Assembly (NCBI RefSeq): GCF_000934845.1 | Contig: NZ_JXIQ01000052.1 | Coordinates: 1-34,300 of the forward strand | Length of the DNA stretch: 34,300 bases | Direction: 5' to 3' | DNA from: Mesobacillus subterraneus | GTDB taxonomy: Bacteria > Bacillota > Bacilli > Bacillales > Cytobacillaceae | In this document: piece after piece, positions 7,669 through 17,828 of the stretch | How the letters are laid out: each line of letters opens with the position of its first letter | How positions within the stretch are numbered: position 1 is the stretch's first letter | Made by a program: the position numbers and the translations under genes | The notes under the pieces: model-generated | What the model was told of the DNA's origin: nothing | The model's database searches: none | Seen by the model: the letters and a program-made list of their open reading frames with translations, nothing else

Positions 7669-9846
7669 ATGAATATGGAAAAGCTGCAGGTCCAATTAAC
7701 TGCGATATTGAATTTATTAAATATAAAGATATTTCGTATTTTGTTATTCTTGCTGATTGGAATTATCATGTACTCTGCTATGTACAGCAATGTTAAACCT
7801 GAGAAGCTTAATCTCGAATTATTCTCTGTATCGGAGAAAACGATCCGGTCGCCTGTTACCATTGAAGATAAAGAAAGTACAGAAGCAAACCGCAGAGAAG
7901 CGGTCGAACAAGTCAATGATGTGTATCGGGTCAAGAAGGAATATGCTCAAAACAGGGTGGATCTTGTTACCTCCATATTTGATTCTGTATCTGAAGTGAA
8001 TACAGAAGCACAGGAAAAAATGGATCAATTGAAAAAGTCGGCGGCAGAAGATACGGCTGCACCTCAAGTCCCGACGATCGAGGAAAAAATTCAAATACTG
8101 AAAACAAAATTGACCGATAATGAAACGAAAAGTTTGTCAGACGACGTATTCATCGCTTTGCTGGAAGCTCCAAAAGAAGAATGGCAGATCGCAAAGGATC
8201 TCACTGTTACAGCGGTTAATAATACTATGAAACGCAGTGTTCCCGCTGATGAAGTGGAGAATGCAAAATTGAATGTAGAGGAAGAATTGAAGTATACCAG
8301 TCTAAACGGAAGCCTGAAAAGGGCTGTCATTGAAATTGGACGTTATGCAGTCGTCCAGAATGAATTTTATGACCCGGATGCCACTGATGAACTGCGCCAG
8401 CAGTCAATGGACAGCGTAGAACCAGTGAGGATCCTGGAAGGGCAAATTCTTGTGAGTGAGGGACAGCTAATCAGCAGGGATATTTATAAGAAACTCCAGC
8501 TAGTTGGCCTGTTGAAAAGTGGAAATTCATCCAAGCCATTCATCGGGCTTGGCATGCTCACAGCACTGATTTTGTTTGGACTTTATGTCTTTTTTAAAGA
8601 AATGGACAATGCTGAAAAAAAACAAAAGAACCTATTGCTTTTCAGTATTATTTTTATAACTTCCATTTTATTAATGAAATTGGTTAGCTTGTTCGATAAT
8701 TTTGAATATTCTGAAATAGGGTATCTTTTTCCTGCTGCGATGGGTGCGATGCTGATTAAGATCCTAATCAATGAAAGGCTAGCGTTATTGCAGGTGGTGA
8801 TTCTTTCCATAATCGGCACGATCATATTCAACGAAGGTATTACTGGGACATTGAATGTTTCTCTTGGCATTTACATTTTATTGAGCGGTTTGGCGGCAAT
8901 CCTATTTTTACAAAAGCAAAATCGAAGAACGAAAATCCTCCAGGCAGGATTATTTGTGTCAGTGATCAATCTTATTGTTATTTTCTCCATTTTATTCCTG
9001 AGAAATAGTCAGTATTCTGGATTGGAATATGGGTTTTATCTCACTGCCGCATTCATTTCCGGAATAGTCTCCGCAGTGCTGACGATTGGTCTTCAGCCAT
9101 TTTTTGAAGCGGGATTTGGGATTCTTTCCACCATGCGGCTGATCGAACTGTCCAATCCTAATCACCCACTCTTGCGAAAGATTCTTACGGAAGCACCGGG
9201 AACATATCATCACAGTGTGATGGTCGCTAATTTATCGGAAGCTGCTTGTGAGGCAATTGGCGCAAACGGCCTTCTTGCAAGGGTTGGATGCTATTATCAT
9301 GATATCGGCAAAACGAAACGGCCACAGTTTTTTATCGAAAACCAGATCAATATGGATAATCCTCATGATAAATTGCCGGCATTGACAAGCAAGAATATCA
9401 TCATCGCCCATGCAACTGATGGAGCGGAAATGCTCCGAAAACATCGGATGCCTAAAGAAATAATTGACATTGCTGAACAGCATCATGGAACTACGTTGCT
9501 AAAATTCTTTTATCATAAAGCAACAAAAAGTGGCCACGAAGGCAAGGAAGAAGATTTTCGCTACCCAGGGCCAAAACCGCAAACAAAAGAGGCTGCCGTT
9601 ATTGGGATTGCTGACAGCGTGGAGGCGGCAGTTCGGTCGATGAATCACCCGACCCATGAGCAAATCGAAACATTGGTTGCTAAAATTATTAGAGATCGGC
9701 TTCAGGATAACCAGCTAAGTGAATGTGATATTACCTTAAAAGAGCTGGACACGGTTGCGGATACTTTATGTGAAACATTAAAGGGAATTTTCCATTCCAG
9801 AATTGAGTATCCAGAAATGAATAAACAGAAGGTGAAGCAGGGATGA
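7669..9846 (+). CDS. pgpH: Cyclic di-AMP phosphodiesterase PgpH (7TM receptor, HD domain)
   Basis: A 725-residue 7TMR-HD protein (YqfF). One N-terminal membrane segment (about 20-38) is followed by a large extracytoplasmic domain (about 45-285), a seven-helix membrane block, and a cytoplasmic HD phosphodiesterase domain from about residue 500. Metal-binding residues include YHHS (His514, His515) and [11 protein letters not shown] (His544, Asp545). The family hydrolyses c-di-AMP and so controls potassium and turgor. The ATG at 7669 follows GTGGGAGGG by 4 bases; a second ATG at 7675 lies 10 bases away and could be used instead. An in-phase TTG at 7645 lies before the ribosome binding site and is rejected. 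ybeY overlaps its stop codon (ATGA). Confidence 0.95.
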   Translation: MNMEKLQVQLTAILNLLNIKIFRILLFLLIGIIMYSAMYSNVKPEKLNLELFSVSEKTIRSPVTIEDKESTEANRREAVEQVNDVYRVKKEYAQNRVDLVTSIFDSVSEVNTEAQEKMDQLKKSAAEDTAAPQVPTIEEKIQILKTKLTDNETKSLSDDVFIALLEAPKEEWQIAKDLTVTAVNNTMKRSVPADEVENAKLNVEEELKYTSLNGSLKRAVIEIGRYAVVQNEFYDPDATDELRQQSMDSVEPVRILEGQILVSEGQLISRDIYKKLQLVGLLKSGNSSKPFIGLGMLTALILFGLYVFFKEMDNAEKKQKNLLLFSIIFITSILLMKLVSLFDNFEYSEIGYLFPAAMGAMLIKILINERLALLQVVILSIIGTIIFNEGITGTLNVSLGIYILLSGLAAILFLQKQNRRTKILQAGLFVSVINLIVIFSILFLRNSQYSGLEYGFYLTAAFISGIVSAVLTIGLQPFFEAGFGILSTMRLIELSNPNHPLLRKILTEAPGTYHHSVMVANLSEAACEAIGANGLLARVGCYYHDIGKTKRPQFFIENQINMDNPHDKLPALTSKNIIIAHATDGAEMLRKHRMPKEIIDIAEQHHGTTLLKFFYHKATKSGHEGKEEDFRYPGPKPQTKEAAVIGIADSVEAAVRSMNHPTHEQIETLVAKIIRDRLQDNQLSECDITLKELDTVADTLCETLKGIFHSRIEYPEMNKQKVKQG

Positions 9847-10313
9847 GTTTAGAAATCGACTTTTTGGATGAGACAAATGAGTTGGCAGAAGATCAGCTAG
9901 TTACGATTGAAAAGCTGTTGAATTATGCTGCGGGAAAGGAGAATGTGCAGGACGGAAGCGAGCTTTCTGTCACTTTCGTGTCAAATGAACGCATTCAGGA
10001 GATCAACAGAAACTATCGGGATAAAGACCGGCCGACAGACGTCATCTCGTTTGCATTGGAAGAAATGGGCGAAGGGGAAATAGCGATTGTCGGGGAGGAC
10101 ATCCCCAGAATCCTTGGTGATATTATTATCTCCATTCCAAAGGCAAGGGAACAGGCAGAGGAATACAACCATTCTTTCCTAAGAGAACTCGGCTTTCTTG
10201 CGGTCCACGGTTTCCTGCATTTATTGGGCTATGATCATATGAATGAAAAGGATGAAAAACTGATGTTTGACAAGCAAAGAGACCTGCTGGAAGGATACGG
10301 CCTTGGACGCTGA
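9843..10313 (+). CDS. ybeY: Endoribonuclease YbeY, rRNA maturation factor
   Basis: A 156-residue single-strand-specific metalloendoribonuclease involved in 16S rRNA 3' maturation and 70S quality control. The zinc motif HxxxHxxxxxH is present as [11 protein letters not shown], preceded by the conserved [13 protein letters not shown]. It overlaps pgpH by four bases and is itself overlapped by dgkA, so the three should be translationally coupled. The close links to era and phoH are conserved across Firmicutes; the known YbeY-Era partnership fits this order. Confidence 0.96.
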   Translation: MSLEIDFLDETNELAEDQLVTIEKLLNYAAGKENVQDGSELSVTFVSNERIQEINRNYRDKDRPTDVISFALEEMGEGEIAIVGEDIPRILGDIIISIPKAREQAEEYNHSFLRELGFLAVHGFLHLLGYDHMNEKDEKLMFDKQRDLLEGYGLGR

Positions 10314-10680
10314 AAAACGGAGGAAGCATCCGTTAATTTCCTCCTTTCAATTCGGGTTTGAAGGAATTGCAGCAGCAGCGAGGGAGCGAAATGTCCAAAT
10401 CCATTTCGGCATTTCCGTATTTGTTATCCTGTCTGGCTTCCTTTTTGAAATCAACAAATACGAATGGATTGCCGTGATCCTTTGTATTGCTGGGATGGTT
10501 TCGTTGGAAATGATGAATACGGCAATCGAAAGAACGGTGGACATGTATACAGAAGAGTTCCATCCACTTGCGAAACAGGCGAAAGATATTGCTGCAGGTG
10601 CTGTGCTTATTTTTGCGATTGCCAGCGTTATTACCGGTCTAATCATCTTTTTGCCGAAAATTTCAGCATGGTTTAGATAG
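10303..10680 (+). CDS. dgkA: Undecaprenol/diacylglycerol kinase
   Basis: A small integral membrane kinase of the DgkA family, which in Gram-positive bacteria phosphorylates undecaprenol (UdpK) and returns it to the lipid carrier pool for wall synthesis. Three hydrophobic helices are visible (about 33-50, 52-70 and 96-117). The family signature is [18 protein letters not shown] and the end GLIIFLPK. I place the start at TTG 10303, 7 bases after GGAAGGA and inside the end of ybeY, giving 125 residues, near the B. subtilis length. An in-phase TTG at 10267 would add a 12-residue tail unlike the family. The cdd gene found after dgkA in B. subtilis is missing; a terminator follows instead. Confidence 0.93.
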   Translation: MDAEKRRKHPLISSFQFGFEGIAAAARERNVQIHFGISVFVILSGFLFEINKYEWIAVILCIAGMVSLEMMNTAIERTVDMYTEEFHPLAKQAKDIAAGAVLIFAIASVITGLIIFLPKISAWFR

Positions 10681-10708
10681 TTGTCCGCATGGGCAACTTT
10701 TCTTTTTA
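10679..10708 (+). terminator. Terminator after dgkA
   Basis: AGTTGTCC (10679-10686) pairs with GGGCAACT (10691-10698) around GCAT, with one G-U pair, followed by TTTTCTTTTT. It begins inside the dgkA stop codon. Confidence 0.85.
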
Positions 10709-10844
10709 CTGATTCCTGACACGGTATCTAGTGGGCCGATTTGAAAACGGGGAAAAACTTAAGTAAACTATCATTACAGTGTATAACTATTCCTTGGATG
10801 TTTTTAGAAAATTTAAAATTTATATTTCATTTTTGCGACAAACG

Positions 10845-10873
10845 ATGAAATTACACTGAAAATAAGGTAAAAT
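10845..10873 (+). promoter_or_regulatory. Sigma-A promoter of era
   Basis: ATGAAA (10845-10850), 17-base spacer, TAAAAT (10868-10873). The start would fall close to 10880, giving a short leader before the ATG at 10897. Between the dgkA terminator and this promoter I see only AT-rich sequence. Confidence 0.5.
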
Positions 10874-10896
10874 AATGTGAAGAAGGGAATGAAAGG

Positions 10897-11826
10897 ATGA
10901 ACTTTCATAATCAAGACCTAAATAATAAATCGTACAAATCAGGATTCATTTCCATTATTGGGAGACCAAATGTTGGGAAGTCAACCTTTCTTAACAAAGT
11001 GATCGGGCAAAAAATTGCGATTATGAGTGATAAGCCGCAAACGACCCGGAATAAGGTACAGGGAGTTTTAACACTCGATGACGCTCAGTTGATTTTCATC
11101 GATACTCCAGGAATTCATAAACCAAAACACCGCCTTGGCGACTTTATGATGAAGGTTGCTCAAAATACGTTAAAAGAAGTCGATTTGGTGTTGTTTATGG
11201 TCAATGCCCAGGAAGGATTTGGACGCGGCGAGGAATATATTATCGAAAAACTCCTTAATGTAAAAACACCTGTTTTCCTTGTCATCAATAAAATTGATCT
11301 TATTCATCCAGATCAACTGATGAAAGTGATCGGGTCTTACCAGGATAAATTCGATTTTGCTGAAGTCGTACCGATTTCCGCGCTGGAAGGAAACAATATT
11401 GATCGGCTGCTTCAGCAAATTAAGGAAAGGATGCCGCAAGGGCCCCAGTTTTATCCAGCCGATCAAGTAACTGATCATCCGGAACGCTTCATCGTGTCTG
11501 AACTGATCAGGGAAAAGGCATTGCATCTGACTAGGGAAGAAATTCCCCATTCCCTTGCAGTCGTGATTGAGAAAATGGAACGTCAGCCTGAAAAGCAAAT
11601 GGTGCATGTAATGGCGACGATCATTGTGGAGAGGGATTCTCAGAAAGGCATTATCATTGGCAAACAGGGAGGCATGCTGAAGGAGATTGGCAAACGAGCA
11701 CGTCATGATATTGAAAGTCTCCTTGGTTCAAAGGTGTTTTTGGAATTATGGGTCAAGGTTCAGAAGGATTGGAGAAACAAAGCCACACATCTTCGGGATT
11801 TCGGGTTCAGGGATGACGAATATTAA
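10897..11826 (+). CDS. era: GTPase Era
   Basis: The essential Ras-like GTPase that binds the 3' end of 16S rRNA and assists 30S assembly at the membrane face. G1 is GRPNVGKS (22-29), G3 DTPG (69-72) and G4 NKID (131-134); a type-2 KH domain follows, with [15 protein letters not shown] near 250-265. The protein has 309 residues. B. subtilis Era starts around the equivalent of residue 9 (before SYKSGF), so this one has a short N-terminal extension; there is no start codon at the shorter position and AGAAGGG lies upstream of 10897, so the longer form is accepted. Unlike B. subtilis, cdd does not precede it. Confidence 0.97.
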   Translation: MNFHNQDLNNKSYKSGFISIIGRPNVGKSTFLNKVIGQKIAIMSDKPQTTRNKVQGVLTLDDAQLIFIDTPGIHKPKHRLGDFMMKVAQNTLKEVDLVLFMVNAQEGFGRGEEYIIEKLLNVKTPVFLVINKIDLIHPDQLMKVIGSYQDKFDFAEVVPISALEGNNIDRLLQQIKERMPQGPQFYPADQVTDHPERFIVSELIREKALHLTREEIPHSLAVVIEKMERQPEKQMVHVMATIIVERDSQKGIIIGKQGGMLKEIGKRARHDIESLLGSKVFLELWVKVQKDWRNKATHLRDFGFRDDEY

Positions 11827-11994
11827 GCCTTTGGCAAATGCCCATCTATAATCTATTAACGTACCTGCAAATATTATTCCTAAACACGATTAACAATTTT
11901 TGCGTAACATGAAAATCTGATTGACAGGCTATGATAATTATAAGGATTTGGGATACATGCGTTGCTAGTGAAAAAATGAAAGGTGGGGTTTTCG

Positions 11995-12138
11995 ATGTTG
12001 GATTTTACCTGGAAGGTGTTTTCACAGACAGGTAATATTGACACGTATCTTCTCTTTAAGGAATTAGAGAAAGACAATCAAGAAATACCCGGTTATCAGG
12101 AGGATGAGCTAGCAGAAATTGATTTTCCAATCTCATAG
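11995..12138 (+). CDS. yqzL: YqzL family small protein
   Basis: A 47-residue open frame, easily missed in automated calling. It starts MLDFTWKVFSQTGNIDTYLL and ends in an acidic stretch, DELAEIDFPIS, which matches the YqzL family found between era and recO in Bacillaceae. AAAGGTGGGG (11980-11989) precedes the ATG by 5 bases. recO follows after 31 bases, so the two are probably cotranscribed. The region before it has TTGACA at 11921-11926 and TATGAT at 11930-11935, but these do not form a properly spaced pair, so its promoter is unsettled. Function is unknown; the small acidic form could suit a protein partner of RecO, which is only inference. Confidence 0.88.
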   Translation: MLDFTWKVFSQTGNIDTYLLFKELEKDNQEIPGYQEDELAEIDFPIS

Positions 12139-12169
12139 GTTTGTCTGTAGTAATGGATGGTGACCGAGG

Positions 12170-12922
12170 ATGCTGCAGAAATGCGAAGGCATTGTCATTA
12201 GGACAACGGATTATGGCGAAAATAACAAAATTGTCACTTTATATACAAGGGAATTCGGAAAAGTTGGTGTGATGGCAAGAGGTGCAAAAAAGCCCAGCAG
12301 CAGGCTCGCTGCCGTCACCCAGCTTTTTACATATGGCCACTTTCTTTTCCAGGCAAGCTCTGGCTTGGGAGGATTGCAGCAAGGAGAGATGATTTCCTCT
12401 ATGCGGTCGATTCGTGAGGATCTTTTTTTGACAGCCCATGCCAGTTTTATGGTTGATCTTACGGATAAAGTGACTGAGGATAAAAAGACGAATCCTTTTC
12501 TGTTCGAATTGCTTCTTCAGACCCTCAATTATTTGAATGAGGGCTATGATATGGAAGTTCTTACATTCATTTATGAAATGAAAATGCTCAATATCCAAGG
12601 ATTGTATCCTGTTCTGGACAGATGCACCAATTGCGGCAGCACCGAGGGAGAGTTCCACTTTTCCATCCGAGAAGGAGGGCTCCTTTGCCATCGATGCTTT
12701 GAAAAGGATCCATACAGATTCAAGGTATCCCCGGGAACAGTCAGATTGCTGCGACTTTTTTACTTGCTGGATGTAAGCAGGCTTGGCAATATTTCGGTTA
12801 AACCGGAAACAAAGGCGGAATTGAAGAAGGTAATTTCCGCTTACTATGATGAATATTCAGGACTATATTTAAAAACAAGAAAGTTCTTGGATCAAATGGA
12901 TTCATTTAGGGATATGCTCTAG
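12170..12922 (+). CDS. recO: DNA repair protein RecO
   Basis: Recombination mediator of the RecF pathway, 250 residues. The N-terminal OB fold (residues 1-80, with [20 protein letters not shown]) binds single-stranded DNA; the C-terminal helical domain carries a four-cysteine zinc site (C152, C155, C173, C176; CTNCG and CHRC). RecO with RecR loads RecA on SSB-coated DNA and anneals strands. The start has GGATGGTG upstream. The glycine T-box promoter begins four bases after its stop codon, with no terminator in between, so some readthrough into the T-box leader is possible. Confidence 0.96.
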   Translation: MLQKCEGIVIRTTDYGENNKIVTLYTREFGKVGVMARGAKKPSSRLAAVTQLFTYGHFLFQASSGLGGLQQGEMISSMRSIREDLFLTAHASFMVDLTDKVTEDKKTNPFLFELLLQTLNYLNEGYDMEVLTFIYEMKMLNIQGLYPVLDRCTNCGSTEGEFHFSIREGGLLCHRCFEKDPYRFKVSPGTVRLLRLFYLLDVSRLGNISVKPETKAELKKVISAYYDEYSGLYLKTRKFLDQMDSFRDML

Positions 12923-12925
12923 CTA

Positions 12926-12954
12926 TTGACAATGCCGTTGCTTTTCGCTATTCT
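12926..12954 (+). promoter_or_regulatory. Sigma-A promoter of the glyQS T-box
   Basis: TTGACA (12926-12931), 17-base spacer, TATTCT (12949-12954). It lies immediately after recO and upstream of the T-box leader; transcription should begin near 12961. Confidence 0.7.
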
Positions 12955-12960
12955 CAAATC

Positions 12961-13198
12961 AAAAGCATTTGTGGTTGCGGAAGTGACCATTAAATAGGTT
13001 GCGGTGAAGGAAAGGGTACTTGACTCCCTCTGCATTAGCGAGTCCGGGGATGGTGTAAGCCGGATGGCAGAAAGCAAGGAAGGCGTTCTGGAGCGACATT
13101 ATTTTTAAAGTGGCTGCTTTCTGGCAGCAAATAGGGTGGAACCGCGGGTAAACTCTCGTCCCTATGCATGACGATGCATAGGTGGCGGGAGTTTTTTG
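12961..13198 (+). ncRNA. Glycine T-box riboswitch leader
   Basis: A tRNA-sensing T-box leader controlling glyQS. The T-box sequence ATAGGGTGGAACCGCGGG is at 13131-13148. Stem I is visible: CTCTGC (13028-13033) pairs with GCAG near 13067, the apical helix TCCGG (13043-13047) / CCGGA (13060-13064) holds GATGGTG, and AGCGAG lies in the distal bulge. The specifier is probably GGC (13082-13084), a glycine codon, in the usual GAA-NNN context. The bulge UGGA would pair with a tRNA ending UCCA. Uncharged tRNA-Gly stabilises the antiterminator, which pairs AGGG (13133-13136) with TCCCT (13159-13163); charged tRNA allows the terminator at 13151. The exact 5' end is inferred from the promoter. Confidence 0.93.
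13151..13197 (+). terminator. T-box regulated terminator before glyQ
   Basis: A long stem starting AACTCTCGTC (13151-13160) with CCTATGCAT (13161-13169) pairs with ATGCATAGG (13174-13182) and the following GGCGGGAGTT, with one bulged base. The loop is GACG and six T residues (13192-13197) follow. It competes with the antiterminator of the T-box. Confidence 0.92.
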
Positions 13199-13223
13199 AT
13201 TTTAAAATTTCGGAGGTGGAAAC

Positions 13224-14114
13224 ATGAATATTCAAAATATGATTTTAACTTTGCAAAAACACTGGTCTGAACAGGGATGTATCCTGATGCAGGCTTATGA
13301 CACCGAAAAAGGGGCAGGCACGATGAGCCCATATACCTTTTTACGAGCGATTGGTCCTGAACCTTGGAATGTTGCTTATGTAGAGCCGTCGCGCCGCCCT
13401 GCAGATGGCCGATATGGCGAGAATCCGAATCGACTGTATCAGCATCATCAATTCCAAGTGATCATGAAGCCGTCTCCAGACAATATTCAGGAGCTTTACC
13501 TGGCTTCGTTAAAAACGCTCGGAATCGATCCGCTGGAACATGATATTCGTTTTGTCGAGGACAACTGGGAAAACCCGTCATTAGGTTGCGCTGGGCTTGG
13601 ATGGGAGGTGTGGCTAGATGGAATGGAAATCACCCAGTTCACCTATTTCCAGCAGGTGGGCGGGCTAGATTGCAAACCAGTTTCTGTTGAAATCACCTAT
13701 GGAATCGAACGCCTTGCATCTTATATTCAGGATAAAGAAAACGTTTTTGACCTGGAGTGGACAAACGGTTTTACGGTAAGAGATATCTTTGGCCAGCCGG
13801 AGTACGAGCATTCCAAGTATACATTTGAAACATCTGATAAGGATATGCTTTTCCATCTTTTCACTATTTATGAAAAGGAAGCGAATCGCCAAATGGATGA
13901 AGGGCTTGTCCATCCAGCTTATGATTACGTGTTAAAATGTTCGCATACATTCAATGTTCTTGATGCCCGGGGTGCCATTTCCGTTACGGAAAGAACGGGA
14001 TACATTGCTCGTATTCGGAATCTTGCCAAGAAAGTAGCGAAGACGTTTTATGAAGAACGAGAAAAACTAGGTTTCCCAATTTTGAAAAGGAAGGAGCAGG
14101 TTGAAAATGACTAA
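13224..14114 (+). CDS. glyQ: Glycyl-tRNA synthetase alpha subunit
   Basis: Alpha subunit of the tetrameric (alpha2 beta2) bacterial glycyl-tRNA synthetase, carrying the class II catalytic core. It has 296 residues, the standard size, with family blocks [39 protein letters not shown] (motif 2 area) and [13 protein letters not shown] (motif 3). GGAGGTGG precedes the ATG by 5 bases, just downstream of the T-box terminator. It overlaps glyS by 8 bases. Confidence 0.98.
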   Translation: MNIQNMILTLQKHWSEQGCILMQAYDTEKGAGTMSPYTFLRAIGPEPWNVAYVEPSRRPADGRYGENPNRLYQHHQFQVIMKPSPDNIQELYLASLKTLGIDPLEHDIRFVEDNWENPSLGCAGLGWEVWLDGMEITQFTYFQQVGGLDCKPVSVEITYGIERLASYIQDKENVFDLEWTNGFTVRDIFGQPEYEHSKYTFETSDKDMLFHLFTIYEKEANRQMDEGLVHPAYDYVLKCSHTFNVLDARGAISVTERTGYIARIRNLAKKVAKTFYEEREKLGFPILKRKEQVEND

Positions 14115-16182
14115 ACGGAATTTATTGCTTGAAATTGGCCTAGAAGAAATGCCTGCAAGATTCATTCCCGACTCGATTAACCAGCTGGCGTCCAAAGTAG
14201 AGAACTGGTTTCATACGAATAGTATTGGATTTCAAGGCATCAGCGTTTTTTCTACACCTCGCCGGCTGGCCTTGCTTGTTAGGAATGTAGAGGAGCGACA
14301 GGAGGACAGGGAGGAGGAGGCAAAGGGACCGGCTAAAAAGATAGCCCTAGATGAGAACGGGAACTGGACCAAAGCATCGATAGGCTTTACCCGCGGCCAT
14401 GGAATGTCGGTCGACGATATCTATTTCAAGGAAATCAACGGGATCGAATATGTCCATGTAAAGAAATTCATTAAAGGGCAGGACACCTCTCACCTGCTCG
14501 CAGAGCTAAAAGCAATTATCACAGGCTTATCCTTCCCAAAAAACATGCGTTGGGCGAATCTTGACCTTCGTTATATACGTCCGATCAAATGGCTTGTGGC
14601 GATGTTCGGCCATGAGATCATTCCTTTTGAAATAGCAGGTGTCCGAACAGGCAATACGACAAGAGGCCATCGCTTTCTTGGAAAAGAAGAAATTGAGTTA
14701 TCAGCTCCCGAAGAATATGAAGAAGCTTTATTACGTCAGTATGTGGTTGCAGATGCACAAAAACGGAAAGAAACGATTTTAGCCCAGCTTAAAAAAATCG
14801 GAGACGAAAATGATTGGGTAATTCCGATGGATCAAGTCCTGTTGGAAGAGGTTAATAATCTGGTTGAATATCCGACAGCCTTGTCCGGCCGTTTTGAAGA
14901 AGAGTTTCTGGAAATCCCGAGTGAAGTCCTGATCACCTCGATGAAGGAGCACCAAAGATACTTTCCTGTTAAGTCGCAACAAGGGGAACTGCTTCCGCGA
15001 TTCATCACCGTAAGGAACGGTGACGACCATCATATTGAAAAAGTAGCACGTGGAAATGAAAAAGTTTTACGAGCAAGATTGGCTGATGCTGCATTTTTTT
15101 ATAAAGAAGACCAAAAGATGGAAATAAAAGCGGCATTAGAAAAATTAAAGAATATTGTCTATCACGAAGAAATTGGAACAATCGCCGAAAAATCGGATCG
15201 TGTTCGTAAACTTGTCGCTTTGATTGCCGAAAGACTGAATTTCGCACCGGAAATCGTAAGCACAGCAGACAGAGCAGCAGAAATCAGCAAATTCGATCTG
15301 GTCTCCCAAATGGTCTATGAATTTCCGGAACTCCAGGGAATAATGGGAGAAAAATACGCTTTGCAAAAAGGCGAAAGCCGAGATGTTGCCATTGCAATCA
15401 ACGAGCATTATATGCCTCGCAATGCCGATGATTCTATTCCCGGATCACTTGCTGGTGCACTGGTTGCAATTGCCGATAAACTGGATACCATTGTTGCGTT
15501 TTTCTCACTGGGAATTATACCAAGCGGCTCACAGGATCCTTATGCGTTGCGGAGACAGGCTGCAGGTATTGTCCAGACGCTTAGTGAAAAGCAGTGGGGA
15601 ATCCCCGTAGAAAGCCTTGTCGGCTTGGCGCTTTCCTTAGTTTCTCAAGCAGGAATCAGCAAGCGCTCTGAAGAAGAGATATACTATGATCTGATCCAGT
15701 TCTTTAAGCTGAGACTAAAACACATGCTGCAGGAGCGGAGCATTCGATACGATCTTATTGACGCTGTACTTGGAGGGGAGATCGGAACCGTATTAAGCGT
15801 AGTCGATAAAGCAGCGGCACTTCAGGATGCCAGCGGCAGGGAAGACTTTAAGGAAAATATCGAAGCGTTTAGCCGTGTCCTGAATATTGCCAGTAAAAAA
15901 GAAGTGCATGGCGAAATCGAGCCGGACCGCTTCGAAAATACGTATGAGCAGATGCTATATAAAAAATACCTAGAACTTGGCAAGAAGGCTGAAGAGGGCA
16001 TGGACACAGCTGCCTACTATCAGATGCTGGCTGACATAAAGCCGGAAATCAATGCCTATTTTGAGCATACCATGGTCATGGCAGAAAACCCTGATGTCCG
16101 CGAAAACCGTTTGAATCAAATGGCCGCTTTAGCAGTACTAATCATGAAACTTGGCAAACTGAATGAGATCGTTGTAAAATAG
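14107..16182 (+). CDS. glyS: Glycyl-tRNA synthetase beta subunit
   Basis: Beta subunit, 691 residues, responsible mostly for tRNA binding. The N terminus [19 protein letters not shown] is characteristic. The middle has the conserved block [13 protein letters not shown] and an HD-like region (about 340-470), and the C-terminal part is the helical anticodon-binding domain. The ATG at 14107 gives the family N terminus and lies 10 bases after AAGGAG; an in-phase TTG at 14101 is only 4 bases from that site. The 8-base overlap with glyQ implies coupling and equal production of the two subunits. Confidence 0.97.
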   Translation: MTKRNLLLEIGLEEMPARFIPDSINQLASKVENWFHTNSIGFQGISVFSTPRRLALLVRNVEERQEDREEEAKGPAKKIALDENGNWTKASIGFTRGHGMSVDDIYFKEINGIEYVHVKKFIKGQDTSHLLAELKAIITGLSFPKNMRWANLDLRYIRPIKWLVAMFGHEIIPFEIAGVRTGNTTRGHRFLGKEEIELSAPEEYEEALLRQYVVADAQKRKETILAQLKKIGDENDWVIPMDQVLLEEVNNLVEYPTALSGRFEEEFLEIPSEVLITSMKEHQRYFPVKSQQGELLPRFITVRNGDDHHIEKVARGNEKVLRARLADAAFFYKEDQKMEIKAALEKLKNIVYHEEIGTIAEKSDRVRKLVALIAERLNFAPEIVSTADRAAEISKFDLVSQMVYEFPELQGIMGEKYALQKGESRDVAIAINEHYMPRNADDSIPGSLAGALVAIADKLDTIVAFFSLGIIPSGSQDPYALRRQAAGIVQTLSEKQWGIPVESLVGLALSLVSQAGISKRSEEEIYYDLIQFFKLRLKHMLQERSIRYDLIDAVLGGEIGTVLSVVDKAAALQDASGREDFKENIEAFSRVLNIASKKEVHGEIEPDRFENTYEQMLYKKYLELGKKAEEGMDTAAYYQMLADIKPEINAYFEHTMVMAENPDVRENRLNQMAALAVLIMKLGKLNEIVVK

Positions 16183-16226
16183 TCCGCAAATGAGGCCATC
16201 TTAAAAAAAGTAGAAAACCAATAACA

Positions 16227-16243
16227 CGGGATCTCATATCCCG
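16227..16243 (+). other. Small hairpin next to the ccpN ribosome binding site
   Basis: CGGGAT (16227-16232) and ATCCCG (16238-16243) form a perfect 6-bp hairpin with loop CTCAT, ending two bases before the ccpN Shine-Dalgarno. It lacks a T run, so it is not a terminator. It could affect translation or be a DNA operator; no direct evidence decides. Confidence 0.35.
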
Positions 16244-16250
16244 ATAGGTG

Positions 16251-16880
16251 GTGAGGACAATCGAACTGAATAAACGGCAGGAGCAGATCCTGCAAATCGT
16301 GAAGGAAAACGGACCGATTACCGGAGAACAGATAGCAGAGAAACTCCATTTGGCAAGAGCTACCCTCAGGCCCGATCTTGCAATCCTGACAATGTCGGGA
16401 TTTTTAGATGCCAGACCCCGAGTCGGGTATTTTTATACAGGGAAATCAGGTAACCAGCTAATGTCTGAAAATCTGAAAAAAATCCTTGTCAGTGACTATC
16501 AATCGATACCGGTCGTCGTCCCTGAAAATGTATCGGTCTATGATGCGATTGTTACGATGTTCCTTGAGGACGTAGGGACGTTATTCGTGGTAGATAAGGC
16601 ATCGAAACTTGTAGGTGTTCTATCCAGGAAAGATTTACTGCGAGCAAGCATTGGGAAGCAGGAGCTGTCCACGTTGCCAGTCAATATTATTATGACTAGA
16701 ATGCCAAATATAACAGTTTGTCGGCGAGATGATTTGCTTATAGATGCTGCGAAAGAATTGATTGAAAAACAAATCGATGCGCTGCCAATCATCAAAGATG
16801 CCGATGGAGGATATGAAATTGTTGGAAGATTAACCAAGACGAACATTACAAAGGCTTTTGTTGCCTTGGGTGAAGAATAA
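16251..16880 (+). CDS. ccpN: Transcriptional repressor CcpN (HTH and two CBS domains)
   Basis: CcpN (YqzB), the repressor of gluconeogenic genes gapB and pckA and of the small RNA sr1 in B. subtilis. A winged helix-turn-helix fills the first 60 residues (KRQEQILQIVKENGPITGEQ, ATLRPDLAILTMSGF). Two CBS domains follow (VSVYDAIVTMFLEDVGTLFV; NIIMTRMPNITVCRRDDLL), which sense ATP/ADP. The start is uncertain: GTG at 16248 or 16251 overlaps AGGTGGTGA (16246-16254), an 8-of-9 match to the ideal AGGAGGTGA. A start properly spaced from that site would be the ATC at 16260. I report the GTG giving the expected N terminus xRTIELNKRQ. yqfL follows, as in B. subtilis; no terminator separates it from glyS. 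Confidence 0.9.
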   Translation: MRTIELNKRQEQILQIVKENGPITGEQIAEKLHLARATLRPDLAILTMSGFLDARPRVGYFYTGKSGNQLMSENLKKILVSDYQSIPVVVPENVSVYDAIVTMFLEDVGTLFVVDKASKLVGVLSRKDLLRASIGKQELSTLPVNIIMTRMPNITVCRRDDLLIDAAKELIEKQIDALPIIKDADGGYEIVGRLTKTNITKAFVALGEE

Positions 16881-16913
16881 GAATGAAGGCAGAAAAGGGG
16901 ATGATTTTAAAAA

Positions 16914-17732
16914 ATGGGGAAAACACCAATTATTTATGTAGTATCTGACTCTGTCGGCGAGACAGCGGAGCTCGTTACTAAGGCTGCCATCAGTCAATTC
17001 GAACATTTAGCTGTATCTCTAAAAAGATTTCCTTATGTGGAGGATAAAATACATATTGATGAAGTCATCTCCATGGCTAAGCATGATGGCGGAATGATTG
17101 CTTACACTTTGGTTAAGCCAGATATAAGCAATTATTTGCTGGATTCAGCCAAGAAAGAGGGAATCTATGCATGTGACATCATAGGTCCGCTTATGCAGCA
17201 GATCCAGGAAGTTAGCGGGGAGGCACCGTTATACGAACCGGGGCTTGTCCGTAAACTGGACGAAGATTATTTCAAGAAAGTGGAAGCAATCGAGTTTGCG
17301 GTAAAATATGATGACGGACGGGATCCAAGAGGCATTCTCAAAGCGGATATCGTTCTAGTGGGAGTTTCCAGAACCTCTAAAACTCCTTTATCCCAGTATT
17401 TGGCCCACAAGCGATTTAAAGTGGCAAATGTGCCGATTGTACCTGAAGTGGACCCACCGGAAGAATTATTTCTTGTTCCAAAGGAAAAATGCTTTGGCCT
17501 TAGAATTACTCCTGATAAGCTGAATCAGATCCGGCGTGAAAGATTGATTTCCCTCGGATTGAATGACCAGGCAATTTACGCTAATATCGAAAGGATTAAA
17601 GAAGAAATCCAGTATTTTGATGAGGTTGTTGAAAAAATCGGATGTCCAGTAATCGATGTGACAAATAAAGCCGTAGAAGAAACGGCCAATGTCATCCTTC
17701 ATACGATCCGCAGTAGGCAGATGAACCGTTAG
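16914..17732 (+). CDS. yqfL: Bifunctional PEP synthase/PPDK regulatory protein YqfL
   Basis: A 272-residue DUF299 family protein: a kinase/phosphorylase that controls pyruvate phosphate dikinase or PEP synthetase by reversible threonine phosphorylation using ADP. A P-loop-like GVSRTSKT is at 150-157 in the block [18 protein letters not shown], and the N terminus [14 protein letters not shown] is typical. No ppdK gene is in the window. In B. subtilis YqfL influences the CcpN-dependent genes, which explains its place after ccpN. AAAAGGGG lies about 11 bases before the ATG. The next terminator starts inside its stop codon. Confidence 0.93.
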   Translation: MGKTPIIYVVSDSVGETAELVTKAAISQFEHLAVSLKRFPYVEDKIHIDEVISMAKHDGGMIAYTLVKPDISNYLLDSAKKEGIYACDIIGPLMQQIQEVSGEAPLYEPGLVRKLDEDYFKKVEAIEFAVKYDDGRDPRGILKADIVLVGVSRTSKTPLSQYLAHKRFKVANVPIVPEVDPPEELFLVPKEKCFGLRITPDKLNQIRRERLISLGLNDQAIYANIERIKEEIQYFDEVVEKIGCPVIDVTNKAVEETANVILHTIRSRQMNR

Positions 17733-17768
17733 CACATCTTTCGTATGTGCTTTCTTTCTTTTTTTTCA
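17731..17768 (+). terminator. Terminator after yqfL
   Basis: AGCACAT (17731-17737) pairs with ATGTGCT (17745-17751), loop CTTTCGT, followed by a long T-rich run to 17766. It overlaps the yqfL stop codon and ends the glyQS-ccpN-yqfL stretch. Confidence 0.9.
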
Positions 17769-17828
17769 ATAAATGATGTTTTCCAAATCTTTCGCTGTAA
17801 AAAATGCTTTGTTTTCGAGTAAAAATAA

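Noticed and set aside
11170-11706. A 178-codon frame antisense to era
   Set aside because: Fully inside era, without start signals or recognisable domains.
11921-11944. TTGACA at 11921 as a promoter for yqzL-recO
   Set aside because: No -10 box at 16-18 bases; TATGAT and TATAAG are only 3 and 12 bases away. A promoter here remains possible but is not supported.
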